Shown here: in pieces, positions 1 through 8,527 of the stretch
Layout: each line of letters begins with the position of its first letter
Numbering within the stretch: position 1 is the stretch's first letter
Source: Petasospora fabianii
Taxonomy: Eukaryota; Ascomycota; Saccharomycetes; Phaffomycetales; Wickerhamomycetaceae
Assembly: GCA_022641835.1 (NCBI GenBank)
Contig: CP048721.1
Coordinates: 62,001 to 126,000, forward strand
Reading direction: 5' to 3'
Length of the DNA stretch: 64,000 nucleotides
Program-made: the position numbers and the translations under genes
Notes under the pieces: model-generated
Seen by the model: only the letters and a program-made list of their open reading frames with translations
What the model was told of the DNA's origin: nothing
The model's database searches: none

Positions 1-30
1 GGACAAGTGAATAGTGAACGATGAATAACA

Positions 31-1269
31 ATGTCTCTAACAAGTAGATTATTCATTGATTTGTCATCTGTCATTACAGCAGTAGAAATGGCTAAGAAGC
101 AGGTGTACTATGCTGTGCAGAGAGGACAGTCAAGCGGTGTGTACAGCAGCTGGGATGATGCAAAAGCTCAGGTGAATGGTTACAAGGGAGCAGTCTATAA
201 GAAGTTCAGTACCCTTGCAGATGCACAGTCCTTTGTCAATGGATCTGGGTATGGCAACAACAGCTCGAACAGTGGCTCAAGGAGTAACGTTGGCTCCAGC
301 TCGGGCTATAATCAAAGCTATATTTCAGGGGGTCATAACACCTCGTATAACGTCTCAAAGCCAACAGCGAAGCCAAAGCCAACTTACTCCGAGTCTCAAT
401 TCAACAGTTTTGCTGCTCCAAGCAGTAAAGTTGACAATCAGTACTCAGGATCATATAATAACGTCTCCAGGAGAGTTAATGGTCAAAGTTTTAACAAGAG
501 TACTACCACTGCTGCCAAATCAAAAGTTAAGGCTCCAGCGTATTATGGTGTCAATTACAGCAATGGTGAGTCCAAGATTTGCAATTCATGGCCTGAGTGT
601 TTAGCTGCTGTTAAGCATCAAAGAGGTGTCACTTACAAGAAATTTGACACTTTGGAACAAGCGAAATTATTCACATCTAAAGGTGCTGCTCCTGCTTTGA
701 ATTCATCTGAGAGAGACGCCGTTGAGGAACAGTATTTGAAGGACAGATCAATAACTCAACTTCAGGAACAAAGGAGCGCTCCAGTGCAGAGAATATACAT
801 GGATGGATCATATATGAATAACAAGGCTGGATATGGAATATATTTTGGTGCTGATGACCCAAGAAACGTTGCTGAACCGGTTCACGCTAAGGAGATTGAT
901 TCGTACGTTGCAGAGGTTTATGCTACAAGAGGTGCTTTAAAGCTAATTCACGATGAGATGATAAAGTTCAACAACAAGGATATTGATATTATGGGTAAGT
1001 ACACTCTTGCTACGGATTCCGAGACAGCTATTGGACTTCTTGACAACTATGCATCAACATGGAAGGATTCTGAGTTTGATAATAGAAAAGCTGGTGGTGT
1101 GCTGAAGGAGGCAGTCAAGCTGTATAAGGAGATCAAAGACTTTTACCATAAGAACTCTGCCATATTTGATGATCATGAATTCAAGATTGAATGGGTAAAG
1201 GGTCATGACGGTATTGAAGGTAATGAAGGAGCTGACCGCTTGGCCAAGTTAGGTTCAATGAAGTCATGA
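31..1269 (+). CDS. RNH1: Ribonuclease H1
   Basis: Degrades the RNA strand of RNA-DNA hybrids (R-loops, primers). The 412-residue protein has two small hybrid-binding domains, about residues 23-70 and 169-217, both showing the family pattern of YY-V, a tryptophan and a YKKF motif. A C-terminal RNase H domain follows. Its acidic tetrad is visible as D258 (YMDGS), E295 (AEVY), D329 (ATDSE) and D402 (GADRLAK), with the H-bearing KGHDG loop before the last. Two hybrid-binding domains is the arrangement in S. cerevisiae Rnh1. A second in-frame ATG at 88 opens directly on the first domain (MAKKQVYYAVQRG), so the first 19 residues are an optional leader. The start at 31 is the longest form; 88 is as likely for the nuclear protein. 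Confidence 0.93.
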   Translation: MSLTSRLFIDLSSVITAVEMAKKQVYYAVQRGQSSGVYSSWDDAKAQVNGYKGAVYKKFSTLADAQSFVNGSGYGNNSSNSGSRSNVGSSSGYNQSYISGGHNTSYNVSKPTAKPKPTYSESQFNSFAAPSSKVDNQYSGSYNNVSRRVNGQSFNKSTTTAAKSKVKAPAYYGVNYSNGESKICNSWPECLAAVKHQRGVTYKKFDTLEQAKLFTSKGAAPALNSSERDAVEEQYLKDRSITQLQEQRSAPVQRIYMDGSYMNNKAGYGIYFGADDPRNVAEPVHAKEIDSYVAEVYATRGALKLIHDEMIKFNNKDIDIMGKYTLATDSETAIGLLDNYASTWKDSEFDNRKAGGVLKEAVKLYKEIKDFYHKNSAIFDDHEFKIEWVKGHDGIEGNEGADRLAKLGSMKS

Positions 1270-1350
1270 TGTCGTGATACACATAAGTTCTTATGTGTTA
1301 TGTTATAAACGAATGCAGATGACATTAAATAGACTTAAATAACAATTAAA

Positions 1351-1890
1351 TCAGTAACGGCTACCGAAATAGAATGGTTGTGGTTCAGGTTCTGTCCAAA
1401 GCTTCTTAATAAGGTTTGTAACACCTTCATCCATGGTTTCAATGGTATAGATACCGTAGAAGCCGACTGCTGTACCGAATGTCAGGAGGGCCATGGCAGC
1501 TTTATGCCAGAAACCATAGACTCTCTTTGGAATGTAGTCGATGATGCATGATTGGAAACCGATATGGGAGTGAATAAGGATGAACGATGAGAGGAGTGAA
1601 TCAAGAATTGGCATATCAACGTTAGTGACAAACGGTGTTATGGAGAGTGGAACCAAAGAGATGGCTATTAGACGTTCATATGTCCAGTGGTATGATCCGT
1701 GGAAGTAATCAACCTCCGGTTGTGGTGTTGGATCGTTTGGCCCACCGACAATGTTCCCCACTGGCTGTTCGATGAGCTTATACTTGGAAAAGTTGGGCTT
1801 GAGCGACTTCAGCGAAAGATCCCTCACAGGTGTGAGCGGCCTAAGCTGTGTGAATGGTTTGACTGTTCTTGTGAGGCCTGGACGGAACAT
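1351..1890 (-). CDS. SDH4: Succinate dehydrogenase membrane anchor subunit (CybS)
   Basis: Small membrane anchor of respiratory complex II in the mitochondrial inner membrane, helping hold haem b and the quinone site. The 179-residue protein starts with a basic, hydroxylated presequence-like leader (MFRPGLTRTVKPF). It then has the family signature H-S-H-x-G-F-x-S-C-I-x-D-Y-I-P-K-R (about residues 107-123) and three hydrophobic segments. Length fits yeast Sdh4 (181 residues). The paralogue Shh4 has the same signature, so the exact orthologue is not certain. It lies head-to-head with COR1, 367 bases apart, so two respiratory-chain genes share one promoter region. Confidence 0.9.
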   Translation of the reverse strand: MFRPGLTRTVKPFTQLRPLTPVRDLSLKSLKPNFSKYKLIEQPVGNIVGGPNDPTPQPEVDYFHGSYHWTYERLIAISLVPLSITPFVTNVDMPILDSLLSSFILIHSHIGFQSCIIDYIPKRVYGFWHKAAMALLTFGTAVGFYGIYTIETMDEGVTNLIKKLWTEPEPQPFYFGSRY

Positions 1891-2257
1891 TTTTGTTGCG
1901 TTTAATCTTTTAGTGACTGCAACAAGACATTAATATAGATCCTATAAGCTTATACAAACGTCTCCGCAAAAGTTCGCTCAGAGACAAACAGAGGATGATG
2001 TGTCCCTTACCAATTGAAAATTCGCGGAAGATGGGAAGTGTCCCTACCAACTACCATCATCCGCGAAAATCTGGCAAATTCGCAATTCCGCCGCGCTCAT
2101 TGGCCAGCGAGTAAACGCCCTGTGCGCGAAGAGCCGCCAGAGCGATCCAGCCTGGAGAGCTTAGGCAAAAACTTTCACAATTCAACGTCAACAAGAGACA
2201 ACAACAAACGTTTAATACAACACCATCGGCATTTTACCGCTCTTCAATCCCCTCACA
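1891..2257. promoter_or_regulatory. Divergent SDH4-COR1 promoter region
   Basis: This 367-base stretch separates two divergent respiratory genes. It carries a CCAAT box (TCATTGG on the + strand at 2097-2103, i.e. CCAATGA on the other strand), which fits the CCAATNA site of the HAP2/3/4/5 activator of respiratory genes. It also has several CGCG cores (around 2023, 2062, 2093 and 2124) and an imperfect direct repeat of GTGTCCC(T)TACCAA at about 1999-2011 and 2039-2050. The motif matches are seen; regulation by HAP is inferred from the known biology of these genes. Confidence 0.6.
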
Positions 2258-3604
2258 ATGCTCTCTGCCTCCCTCAGAAGCTCCACTCGCCGTCTCGGCG
2301 CCCGCTCTCTCGCCACTTCCCACGGCGCTAAGACACAGTACACCACTCTCGAGAATGGTATCACCGTCGCTACCGAGACTAACTCTGCCGCTAAGTCTGC
2401 TACCCTCGGTCTCTACTACGGTGCTGGTTCCACCTCTGAGAACCCATGGAACAATGGTGTCTCCAACCTTCTCAACAACATTGTTGTTGGTGAGAACGTT
2501 GCTGAGGCTGCTAAGTCTGGTCTCCTCTTCTCTGCCCACACCGATAGAGACTACTCCGCTTACGTTACACAGGGTACTAAGGGTTCTCTTTCTAAGGCCC
2601 TTGAACTCTTGAACGCTAAGGCCGTTCACTCTGAGCTCTCCGACGAGACCGTCTTCAAGTACAGAAGTAAGATTGCCCAGCAGATTGAGGCCTTTGAGGA
2701 GAAGAACCACTCTGGTATGGTTCTTGAGCACTTGCACAACACCGCTTTCCAGAACACACCATTGGCCCTTCCAATTAGAGGTACCTCCGAGACTGTCTCT
2801 GACCTCGTCGCTTACGATGTCAACAAGTTTGCTAAGTCCAACTTTGTCTCCTCTAACACCGTTGTTGTTGCCTCTGGTGACGTTGCTCACGAGGAGGTTG
2901 TTGAGCTTGTTGAGAAGAAGCTTAAGGTTCCATCTGGTGAGGCTCCAGCCATTGCTAAGCCAGCTTTCCTCGGTTCTGAGGTTAGAATGAGAGATGACAC
3001 CTTGCCAGGTGCTTGGATCGCTTTCGCCCAGGAAGGTGAAGCTCTTAACTCTGATGAGTACTTTGTTGCCAAGGTTGCTGCTGAGATCTTTGGTTCTTTC
3101 AACTACCACGAGCCAATTGCTAAGAACCTCGGTGTTAAGTTGAACAACGTTGTTAACGAGACTCACTTGGCTGACACTTACTCCCACTTCTCCCTTTCTT
3201 ACAAGGACACCGGTTTGTGGGGTGTTCAGGCTTACATGACCAACATCAATCAGATTGATGACTTTGTCCACTTCGCTTTGAAAGAGTGGAACAGACTCAC
3301 AATCTCCATCTCTGAGACTGAGGTTGCCAGAGGTAAGCAGTTGTTCAAGAACAAGGTTCTCTTCAACTTGAGCTCTCCATTGGCTATTGCTAACGATATT
3401 GGTTCCAAGGTTTTGGGCCAAGGTAGAAGACCATCTGTTGATGAGATCTTCACTAAGGTTGACCAGATTGATGTTGCCGCTGTTAAGGCTTGGGCTGATA
3501 GAAAGTTGTGGGACCAGGAGATTGCCGTCTCTGGTACCGGTCAGATCGAATCCTTGTTGGATTACAACAGAATCAGAAACGACACCTCCATGATGAGATG
3601 GTAA
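2258..3604 (+). CDS. COR1: Cytochrome bc1 complex core protein 1
   Basis: Core subunit of respiratory complex III on the matrix side of the inner membrane. The 448-residue protein has a basic serine-rich presequence (LRSSTRRLGARSLATSH) followed by the M16 peptidase fold. The zinc-binding HxxEH of the related processing peptidase is replaced by a non-catalytic stretch near residues 67-76 (GVSNLLNN), as expected for Cor1. The C-terminus GTGQIESLLDYNRIRNDTSM matches the end of yeast Cor1. Codon choice is strongly biased (GTT, GCT, TCT, CTC), as in highly expressed yeast genes. That bias leaves a long antisense open frame over the whole gene, which is an artefact. Confidence 0.95.
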   Translation: MLSASLRSSTRRLGARSLATSHGAKTQYTTLENGITVATETNSAAKSATLGLYYGAGSTSENPWNNGVSNLLNNIVVGENVAEAAKSGLLFSAHTDRDYSAYVTQGTKGSLSKALELLNAKAVHSELSDETVFKYRSKIAQQIEAFEEKNHSGMVLEHLHNTAFQNTPLALPIRGTSETVSDLVAYDVNKFAKSNFVSSNTVVVASGDVAHEEVVELVEKKLKVPSGEAPAIAKPAFLGSEVRMRDDTLPGAWIAFAQEGEALNSDEYFVAKVAAEIFGSFNYHEPIAKNLGVKLNNVVNETHLADTYSHFSLSYKDTGLWGVQAYMTNINQIDDFVHFALKEWNRLTISISETEVARGKQLFKNKVLFNLSSPLAIANDIGSKVLGQGRRPSVDEIFTKVDQIDVAAVKAWADRKLWDQEIAVSGTGQIESLLDYNRIRNDTSMMRW

Positions 3605-4152
3605 GCTCGTTAAGGCCAGTTTCTCTCCACATTCACGTCATACGCCGCAACGATCATACATTTAAAAAAAAAACTACTCATTTCTCATTCCATCCCATCT
3701 CCCCTCTCCATCAACACACACATTCCCATCATACCACAAATCCATACACAACACATTCATCATTTTTGACATTTTCGTTTGGGCATGATCGCATAAAACT
3801 TACCCGCATTCATTCAAATCCACGTGCCTTTTCATTCATCATATAATAGATCAAATTTATGCAGGGAAACAATAAGCATATGATCATGTCATTATCCTAA
3901 AACGGAGAAGTCAACCTTGTTGAGAGTTGTTAACCCCATTCCTAGAGTGATTTAACTCTCATACAGACCTTATTTATGTGCCAGTAAGGGGATTGTTTTG
4001 TTTTTGTGCTTGCACTTGTTTTTATCATCCGTTTGTATATATTGTACAACAAACATACGTTATCTCTTACTCTGATATGCTACATTTTAAGTAATCAAAA
4101 TAGTACAAGTTTACTAAGCGAAAGGTCATTAGCGGTCATAAAGTTGTGTCTT
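3605..4152. other. Intergenic region between convergent COR1 and PSY4
   Basis: This 548-base stretch serves as the 3' region of both genes. It has an A-run near 3665, CA-rich low-complexity DNA at 3690-3760 and AT-rich DNA near 4020-4100. A 7-base inverted repeat, GAGAGTT ... AACTCTC, spans about 3921-3960. I see no tRNA boxes and no plausible coding frame. Confidence 0.5.
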
Positions 4153-5229
4153 TTAGAATGAACAATCAACATCCATCCTATCTTCTGGTAATGTATCATT
4201 ACCAGGATCGACTGTTTCATTTGCAATTTCTGTTTCGTTGTCCTCGGTATCAGGTTCAAGTTCTGGTAGTGTAGTATTGACATCTTCCATTAAGACGGAT
4301 TTGTCTTGTTTATCTGTATCGATAATAAGGGATTCATCCATCTTATCCTCTGGAAGTGTTTGGTCTGGATCTGTAGCTATTGGGTCCTTAGCTTCTGTCT
4401 TATCTTCAACATTTGACTCCTGTGTCTCCATCTTTGCCTTCTTCTCAGGAGATTCAAGTGTAGAATTGGTATCAACGTTATCATTCTCTGAAGCTTTTCT
4501 CTTTTTGATATCATCTTCTGATTCTCTTGATGGTACAGAGTCTTCAGAGTTGTCATTAGAAGAATCTTCTTCGGTATTCTTATCATTTGCCATATCAATA
4601 ACTTCCTCTAATGGAGCAGTAAGATCAGCGACATATGATTCTGATTCAATCTCTTTGATATCTTGGTCTGTCAACCAGTCAATCTTTGATAGTAAGATTG
4701 TTTGAGCTTCATCTCCAATGGTTACAGGAACAATTTTTTCAGTTTTAGTCTCGTGTGATAAGCGTTTATCCTTAAATGACTCCTGAACACCAAAGTCCTT
4801 AGGCGATGATATGACGGAGATTATACTTTCTAATGCTCGTAAGAGCTTTTCGGGTGATGAATAGTATGTCTTTGGTTCAAGTAAGATCTCTGCAAGTCGT
4901 AGGATGGTGAAAGGTGGTGATTGTGTGAACTTTTGAGTAAAATCCTTAATTAGCCTATCTTTAAACTCGTGTATAGTCTCACCTTGACCTTCCCCATACA
5001 CATTCTGAATCCTTGAGTCCAAATCACTATGATAACACTTTTCCAAGATATCATCAAGCTTAATAGGGAACCCCTTTGCTATACGTGACCAGGGGATATC
5101 ACTCTCAAAATGGGGTTTGCTCCTAAGTATACGTCGTAGTTCCATATCAAACGCGTCGAGACTGATGGGGCCTGAATGACCATTGAAAGAGCCATTGGTC
5201 GTGCCATTTATGGGACTCTTCTGGGACAT
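4153..5229 (-). CDS. PSY4: PP4 phosphatase regulatory subunit 2 (PP4R2 family)
   Basis: Regulatory subunit of the protein phosphatase 4 complex (Pph3-Psy2-Psy4), which removes DNA-damage phosphorylation marks in the nucleus. The N-terminal half carries the PP4R2 signature, including PPFTILRLAEILLEP followed by the KLLRALE helix (about residues 120-160). The C-terminal half is highly acidic and low-complexity, with a basic KKRK patch that could be a nuclear signal. I chose the start at 5229 (MSQKSPINGT); an upstream in-frame ATG at 5265 adds 12 hydrophobic residues that look non-coding. The protein is 358 residues. The gene is divergent from RSM7. Confidence 0.8.
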   Translation of the reverse strand: MSQKSPINGTTNGSFNGHSGPISLDAFDMELRRILRSKPHFESDIPWSRIAKGFPIKLDDILEKCYHSDLDSRIQNVYGEGQGETIHEFKDRLIKDFTQKFTQSPPFTILRLAEILLEPKTYYSSPEKLLRALESIISVISSPKDFGVQESFKDKRLSHETKTEKIVPVTIGDEAQTILLSKIDWLTDQDIKEIESESYVADLTAPLEEVIDMANDKNTEEDSSNDNSEDSVPSRESEDDIKKRKASENDNVDTNSTLESPEKKAKMETQESNVEDKTEAKDPIATDPDQTLPEDKMDESLIIDTDKQDKSVLMEDVNTTLPELEPDTEDNETEIANETVDPGNDTLPEDRMDVDCSF

Positions 5230-5265
5230 AGTGCAGTGCAACAGTGGGCAGTTCAATATAGTCAC

Positions 5266-5579
5266 TTTACCAACTGTTTAAGTTGTCCTGTCTGTGTGAT
5301 GATGGAAAAGAAGTGTACAGTCGTGTGCACGGTAATCTCGCAATAGAACCTGTGGTCTCTCTGTCTCTCTGTCTCTGTCTCTGTCGGTGTATCGCGATCT
5401 CTCGCGATCGGTTAAATTTAAATTTTCGCGACTTCTCAAAACTTAACCGCTGAGTTTTAAACTAGAGGAGAGAACGTCGTTCACCGTAATCAAAATTTTC
5501 CATCGACCAACTTGGAGTAAAGGAGTTTGTCCATACCAGTTTGAACCACTTTGCGCTTATTTGTGTTATAATTATAGCG
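5266..5579. promoter_or_regulatory. Divergent PSY4-RSM7 promoter region
   Basis: About 350 bases separate the two start codons. The region has a CT-dinucleotide tract (about 5356-5385) followed by three CGCG palindromes: ATCGCGAT at 5391-5398, TCGCGA at 5402-5407 and TTCGCGA at 5425-5431. Their spacing suggests a cluster for a CGCG-binding factor such as an Rsc3-type protein; the factor is an inference. Confidence 0.45.
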
Positions 5580-6341
5580 ATGTTAAGATCACTATTGAGA
5601 ACAAACATCGTTGCAAGACCAGCGTCGGTGTCGGTGTCGGGATCGCTAATGGCCCGTACATCGGTGCGCAGCATCGCTCTCACAAGATCAAACTCTACCA
5701 CCACATCATCACACACACAGCATACACAACCACAACCAAATGAACAAGAAGAAGCCGAAGCATGGCTCGATGCTGTTAGACAACTCAGATCTCGTTATCA
5801 GAGTGAAGGTGTGCCGAACTTTGAGGCACCACATATGGATCAATTGAAGAAGGACCTTTTCGAACCAACAGCTGAACAACTCGCCAAGGTGGAATCACTT
5901 CAGGATAAACCAATCCCACAAAAGATTGATTCTGTGGTGCAACATTGTACAAACATGATTATGAAAGATGGTAAGAAAGCTCGTGCTCAACGTGTTATGG
6001 CTAAAGCCCTCTATCTCGTCAGACTCGAACTTAGAAAAGATCCAGTTGAAGTGCTTAAGGAGACATTAGACAAGATGGGTCCATTGATGCAACTCAAGAC
6101 TTACAAGACCCGTGTTGCTAAAAACCTTACCGTTCCTGTGCCACTTAACGCTAGACAACGTAACAGACGTGCATTTGAATGGATCATTGAAGGTTCTGAA
6201 AAGAGAAGAAGTAAAGACTTTGCCGTGAGATTAGGTGAAGAAATCATCTCTGCCTATGAAGGAAAGTCTTCTGGTTACGAAAAGAGATTACAGATGCATA
6301 AGGCTGCTATGCTTCACAGAGCTTACATTAAGCTTAGATGA
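5580..6341 (+). CDS. RSM7: Mitochondrial small-subunit ribosomal protein uS7m
   Basis: Component of the mitochondrial 37S ribosomal subunit, where uS7 nucleates assembly of the head. The 253-residue protein opens with a basic, acid-free leader rich in S, R and V (MLRSLLRTNIVARPASVSVS), typical of mitochondrial import. The uS7 body follows with the GKKARAQRVMAKAL motif, the NARQRNRRAFEWI segment and the C-terminal helix ending in HRAYIKLR. The start at 5580 is preferred over the in-frame ATG at 5541, because the extra 13 residues are hydrophobic and precede a good presequence. Length is close to yeast Rsm7 (247). Confidence 0.88.
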   Translation: MLRSLLRTNIVARPASVSVSGSLMARTSVRSIALTRSNSTTTSSHTQHTQPQPNEQEEAEAWLDAVRQLRSRYQSEGVPNFEAPHMDQLKKDLFEPTAEQLAKVESLQDKPIPQKIDSVVQHCTNMIMKDGKKARAQRVMAKALYLVRLELRKDPVEVLKETLDKMGPLMQLKTYKTRVAKNLTVPVPLNARQRNRRAFEWIIEGSEKRRSKDFAVRLGEEIISAYEGKSSGYEKRLQMHKAAMLHRAYIKLR

Positions 6342-6549
6342 ACAAAGCTCCCATTACATATTTCACAACTCTGTGGCACACCTACTGTATATATATATAC
6401 CGCCTCTTTGGATCAATATAGTGTTTCCATTGCCTTATGATTCTGTAGATTTCCCGAGAGCGGCCCGGCGCGCGGGGTATTTATTTCACCCGGTGGATGT
6501 TAGTCATTTCTTCTTACAACCTATCCCAGTGGTTTACATAAAGAAGCTA

Positions 6550-7485
6550 ATGGTTTTCGACATCCCTAACTTTACGCTTTATAATGGTAAACAGATCCCT
6601 GGCATTTCGTTTGGGTCAGGATCTGCTTGGCGACTCCAGAAGATCGAGAAGGGTCAAGATGTTAACACCCTATCAGAGGAGTTAGTTGAGGCAGTCAAGA
6701 ACGCTATAGATGCAGGTTTTACACACTTAGATACCGCAGAGATTTATGAAACACATCGTGAGATTTGTGAAGGAATAAAGAGATCTGGAGTTGATAGAAC
6801 CAAATTACAAATTACATCTAAGTATCTCCCAGGGTATAGAGGCAAACGTGCCATATCCAAGACTGGTCCTTACGAGGCTATCAATACAGCATTAAGACAA
6901 TTGGAAACTGATTACATTGACTATTATTACATCCATAACCCATTCTTTGACCCTGATTGGACATATGGTGTCACTGTTGAGGAAGCATGGTCCCAGATGG
7001 AAAGAGCATATGAAGAAGGATTAGTAAAAAGTATTGGTGTTTCCAATTTTGACATTGAATTCTACGAAAAAGTATTAGCAGTTTGCAAAGTGAAACCAAT
7101 GCTTTTACAAGTTGAAATGCATCCCTACTGTTACAATCAACGTCCTGGTATTGTTGAATTTGCCAAAGCCCATGGCGCACAAGTGGTTGCTTATGGTTCT
7201 TTAACCCCAATCCTTAAAGTTCCAGATGGTCCATTAACACCAATCTTGGAACAGCTAGCCAACAAATACAATAAGACAAAGGCTCAAATCCTATTGAGAT
7301 GGATATTTCAGAATGGAGTTGTTCCATTGACCACCTCTGGGAAACCAGAAAGACTCAGACAAGCATTAGATATCTTCACTTTTGAGATGAGCAATCAAGA
7401 GATTGAACTCATCACTAAGGTTGGTGCTACATACCCATTCAGGGCCTATCTTGAGCTCGAATGGGGTAAATATACTTATCAGTGA
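6550..7485 (+). CDS. NADPH-dependent aldo-keto reductase, YDL124W-like
   Basis: Cytosolic aldo-keto reductase of the type that reduces alpha-keto amides and similar carbonyls in yeast (AKR3C, YDL124W in S. cerevisiae). The catalytic tetrad is visible as D61 and Y66 (HLDTAEIYE), K91 (ITSKY) and H129 (YIHNPF). Nucleotide-site motifs follow: GVSNF, a VEMHPY segment and TTSGKPERL. The end GKYTYQ parallels the GKYNY end of YDL124W. The open frame extends upstream to 6235 through the RSM7 3' end, but homology starts at 6550 (MVFDIPNFTLYNGKQIP), giving 311 residues. The exact substrate cannot be told from sequence. Confidence 0.85.
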   Translation: MVFDIPNFTLYNGKQIPGISFGSGSAWRLQKIEKGQDVNTLSEELVEAVKNAIDAGFTHLDTAEIYETHREICEGIKRSGVDRTKLQITSKYLPGYRGKRAISKTGPYEAINTALRQLETDYIDYYYIHNPFFDPDWTYGVTVEEAWSQMERAYEEGLVKSIGVSNFDIEFYEKVLAVCKVKPMLLQVEMHPYCYNQRPGIVEFAKAHGAQVVAYGSLTPILKVPDGPLTPILEQLANKYNKTKAQILLRWIFQNGVVPLTTSGKPERLRQALDIFTFEMSNQEIELITKVGATYPFRAYLELEWGKYTYQ

Positions 7486-7633
7486 TATTTAATGATGTTG
7501 TTTGGTTAAGTTCTCCTTTGGAGCCGTTTCTGTGCGTAGTGATTGTCTTTCCTGAGAGTTCATGTGTGTGGGCACTTGTGTGTGCGATGCTATATGCTTA
7601 AATGGTGTGAACGTTAATTGTTCACTCTGAATC

Positions 7634-8209
7634 CTAGTCCACCCCGAGCTCATCATCAATATTTGGAGCATTGACTGGCTCAGGGGCGATATTGCGTAAT
7701 GGAATATCATCCGTACTTGTATATCTGCTTAGATTGGATCTGTCACTTGGTGTTGTTCCACCACTAAAATCAGTGTATTGATTCTCCACATCCATGTCAA
7801 AATTGACATCATCTGCCTCTGGTGGGATTGAATTCCTCAGCTCTTCATACCGTTCCCGTCTTCTCATTTCCACAATGCGCTTGTGATATACCATACTTAG
7901 CAACAGGGCCAGTAATGATCCAACAATGTTAGCGATAATATCCATCACATCAAATGACCTATATGGTAATAGGGCCTGGACGAACTCTGAGCCAATTCCT
8001 CCTGCTAATGTACAACAGACAAATGTCATATTCCGTATAGCACGTGTACTCTGTGTGTCAAATAGCCAGTAGAAAAGAGCTGTTAACAGAAAGAACACGG
8101 AGAAATGCAGCAGCTTGTCGTTCCTGAAAGAGATGTTGGCAAAGCCCAGGTATGCCGCGAGAGCGATACCTAGGGCGAAGAGCAAAAGGGCAGACTTTCT
8201 CACACGCAT
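7634..8209 (-). CDS. VanZ-like small integral membrane protein
   Basis: A 191-residue membrane protein with a VanZ-like domain in its first 110 residues. It has about four hydrophobic segments, a conserved [12 protein letters not shown] motif after the first helix, and a [22 protein letters not shown]-type motif; the HF and E-x-x-Q ... R-x-F-D-x-x-D pattern is the VanZ hallmark. The last 80 residues are hydrophilic and acidic, with STDD and PSDRS stretches, probably cytosolic. The function of fungal VanZ-like proteins is not known to me. The gene converges with the aldo-keto reductase and is divergent from EDE1. Confidence 0.75.
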   Translation of the reverse strand: MRVRKSALLLFALGIALAAYLGFANISFRNDKLLHFSVFFLLTALFYWLFDTQSTRAIRNMTFVCCTLAGGIGSEFVQALLPYRSFDVMDIIANIVGSLLALLLSMVYHKRIVEMRRRERYEELRNSIPPEADDVNFDMDVENQYTDFSGGTTPSDRSNLSRYTSTDDIPLRNIAPEPVNAPNIDDELGVD

Positions 8210-8527
8210 TTTCCAAGTAAGTCACAGTAGAATGAAGATGATCACTCAGTGATCAAACTATAAGCTTCTAACCTGTCATTCAGAGGAAAGAGAGTACCAT
8301 CATTGCGAACGCGCCGCTTGTTTACTGATCGCGATACTTTGTTTGTTTGGCTGCCATTTCCGCCCGTGTCAGTAGCCCACACCGCCCGCGCTTATTTATC
8401 AGGAGCGCACACCCGTCAATGGGTCACCTCCTAAACAGCCGCCACCAGTGGGTGCTATTGCCACAATTCTCCTTCTCTACACACAGCACAAACTCGCAAA
8501 AGACAATCAAAGTCACCGCTGTCTATC
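8210..8527. promoter_or_regulatory. Divergent VanZ-like / EDE1 promoter region
   Basis: This 318-base stretch lies between two divergent start codons. CGCG cores occur at about 8307 (GAACGCGCC) and as the palindrome ATCGCGAT near 8328-8335. An unrelated short frame crosses it at 8347-8559 and overlaps EDE1; it has no recognisable features. No RNA gene is seen. Confidence 0.4.

Noticed and set aside
2234-3421. 395-codon antisense frame over COR1
   Set aside because: It mirrors COR1, whose strong codon bias avoids codons that would be stops on the other strand. The translation is low in diversity and matches nothing.
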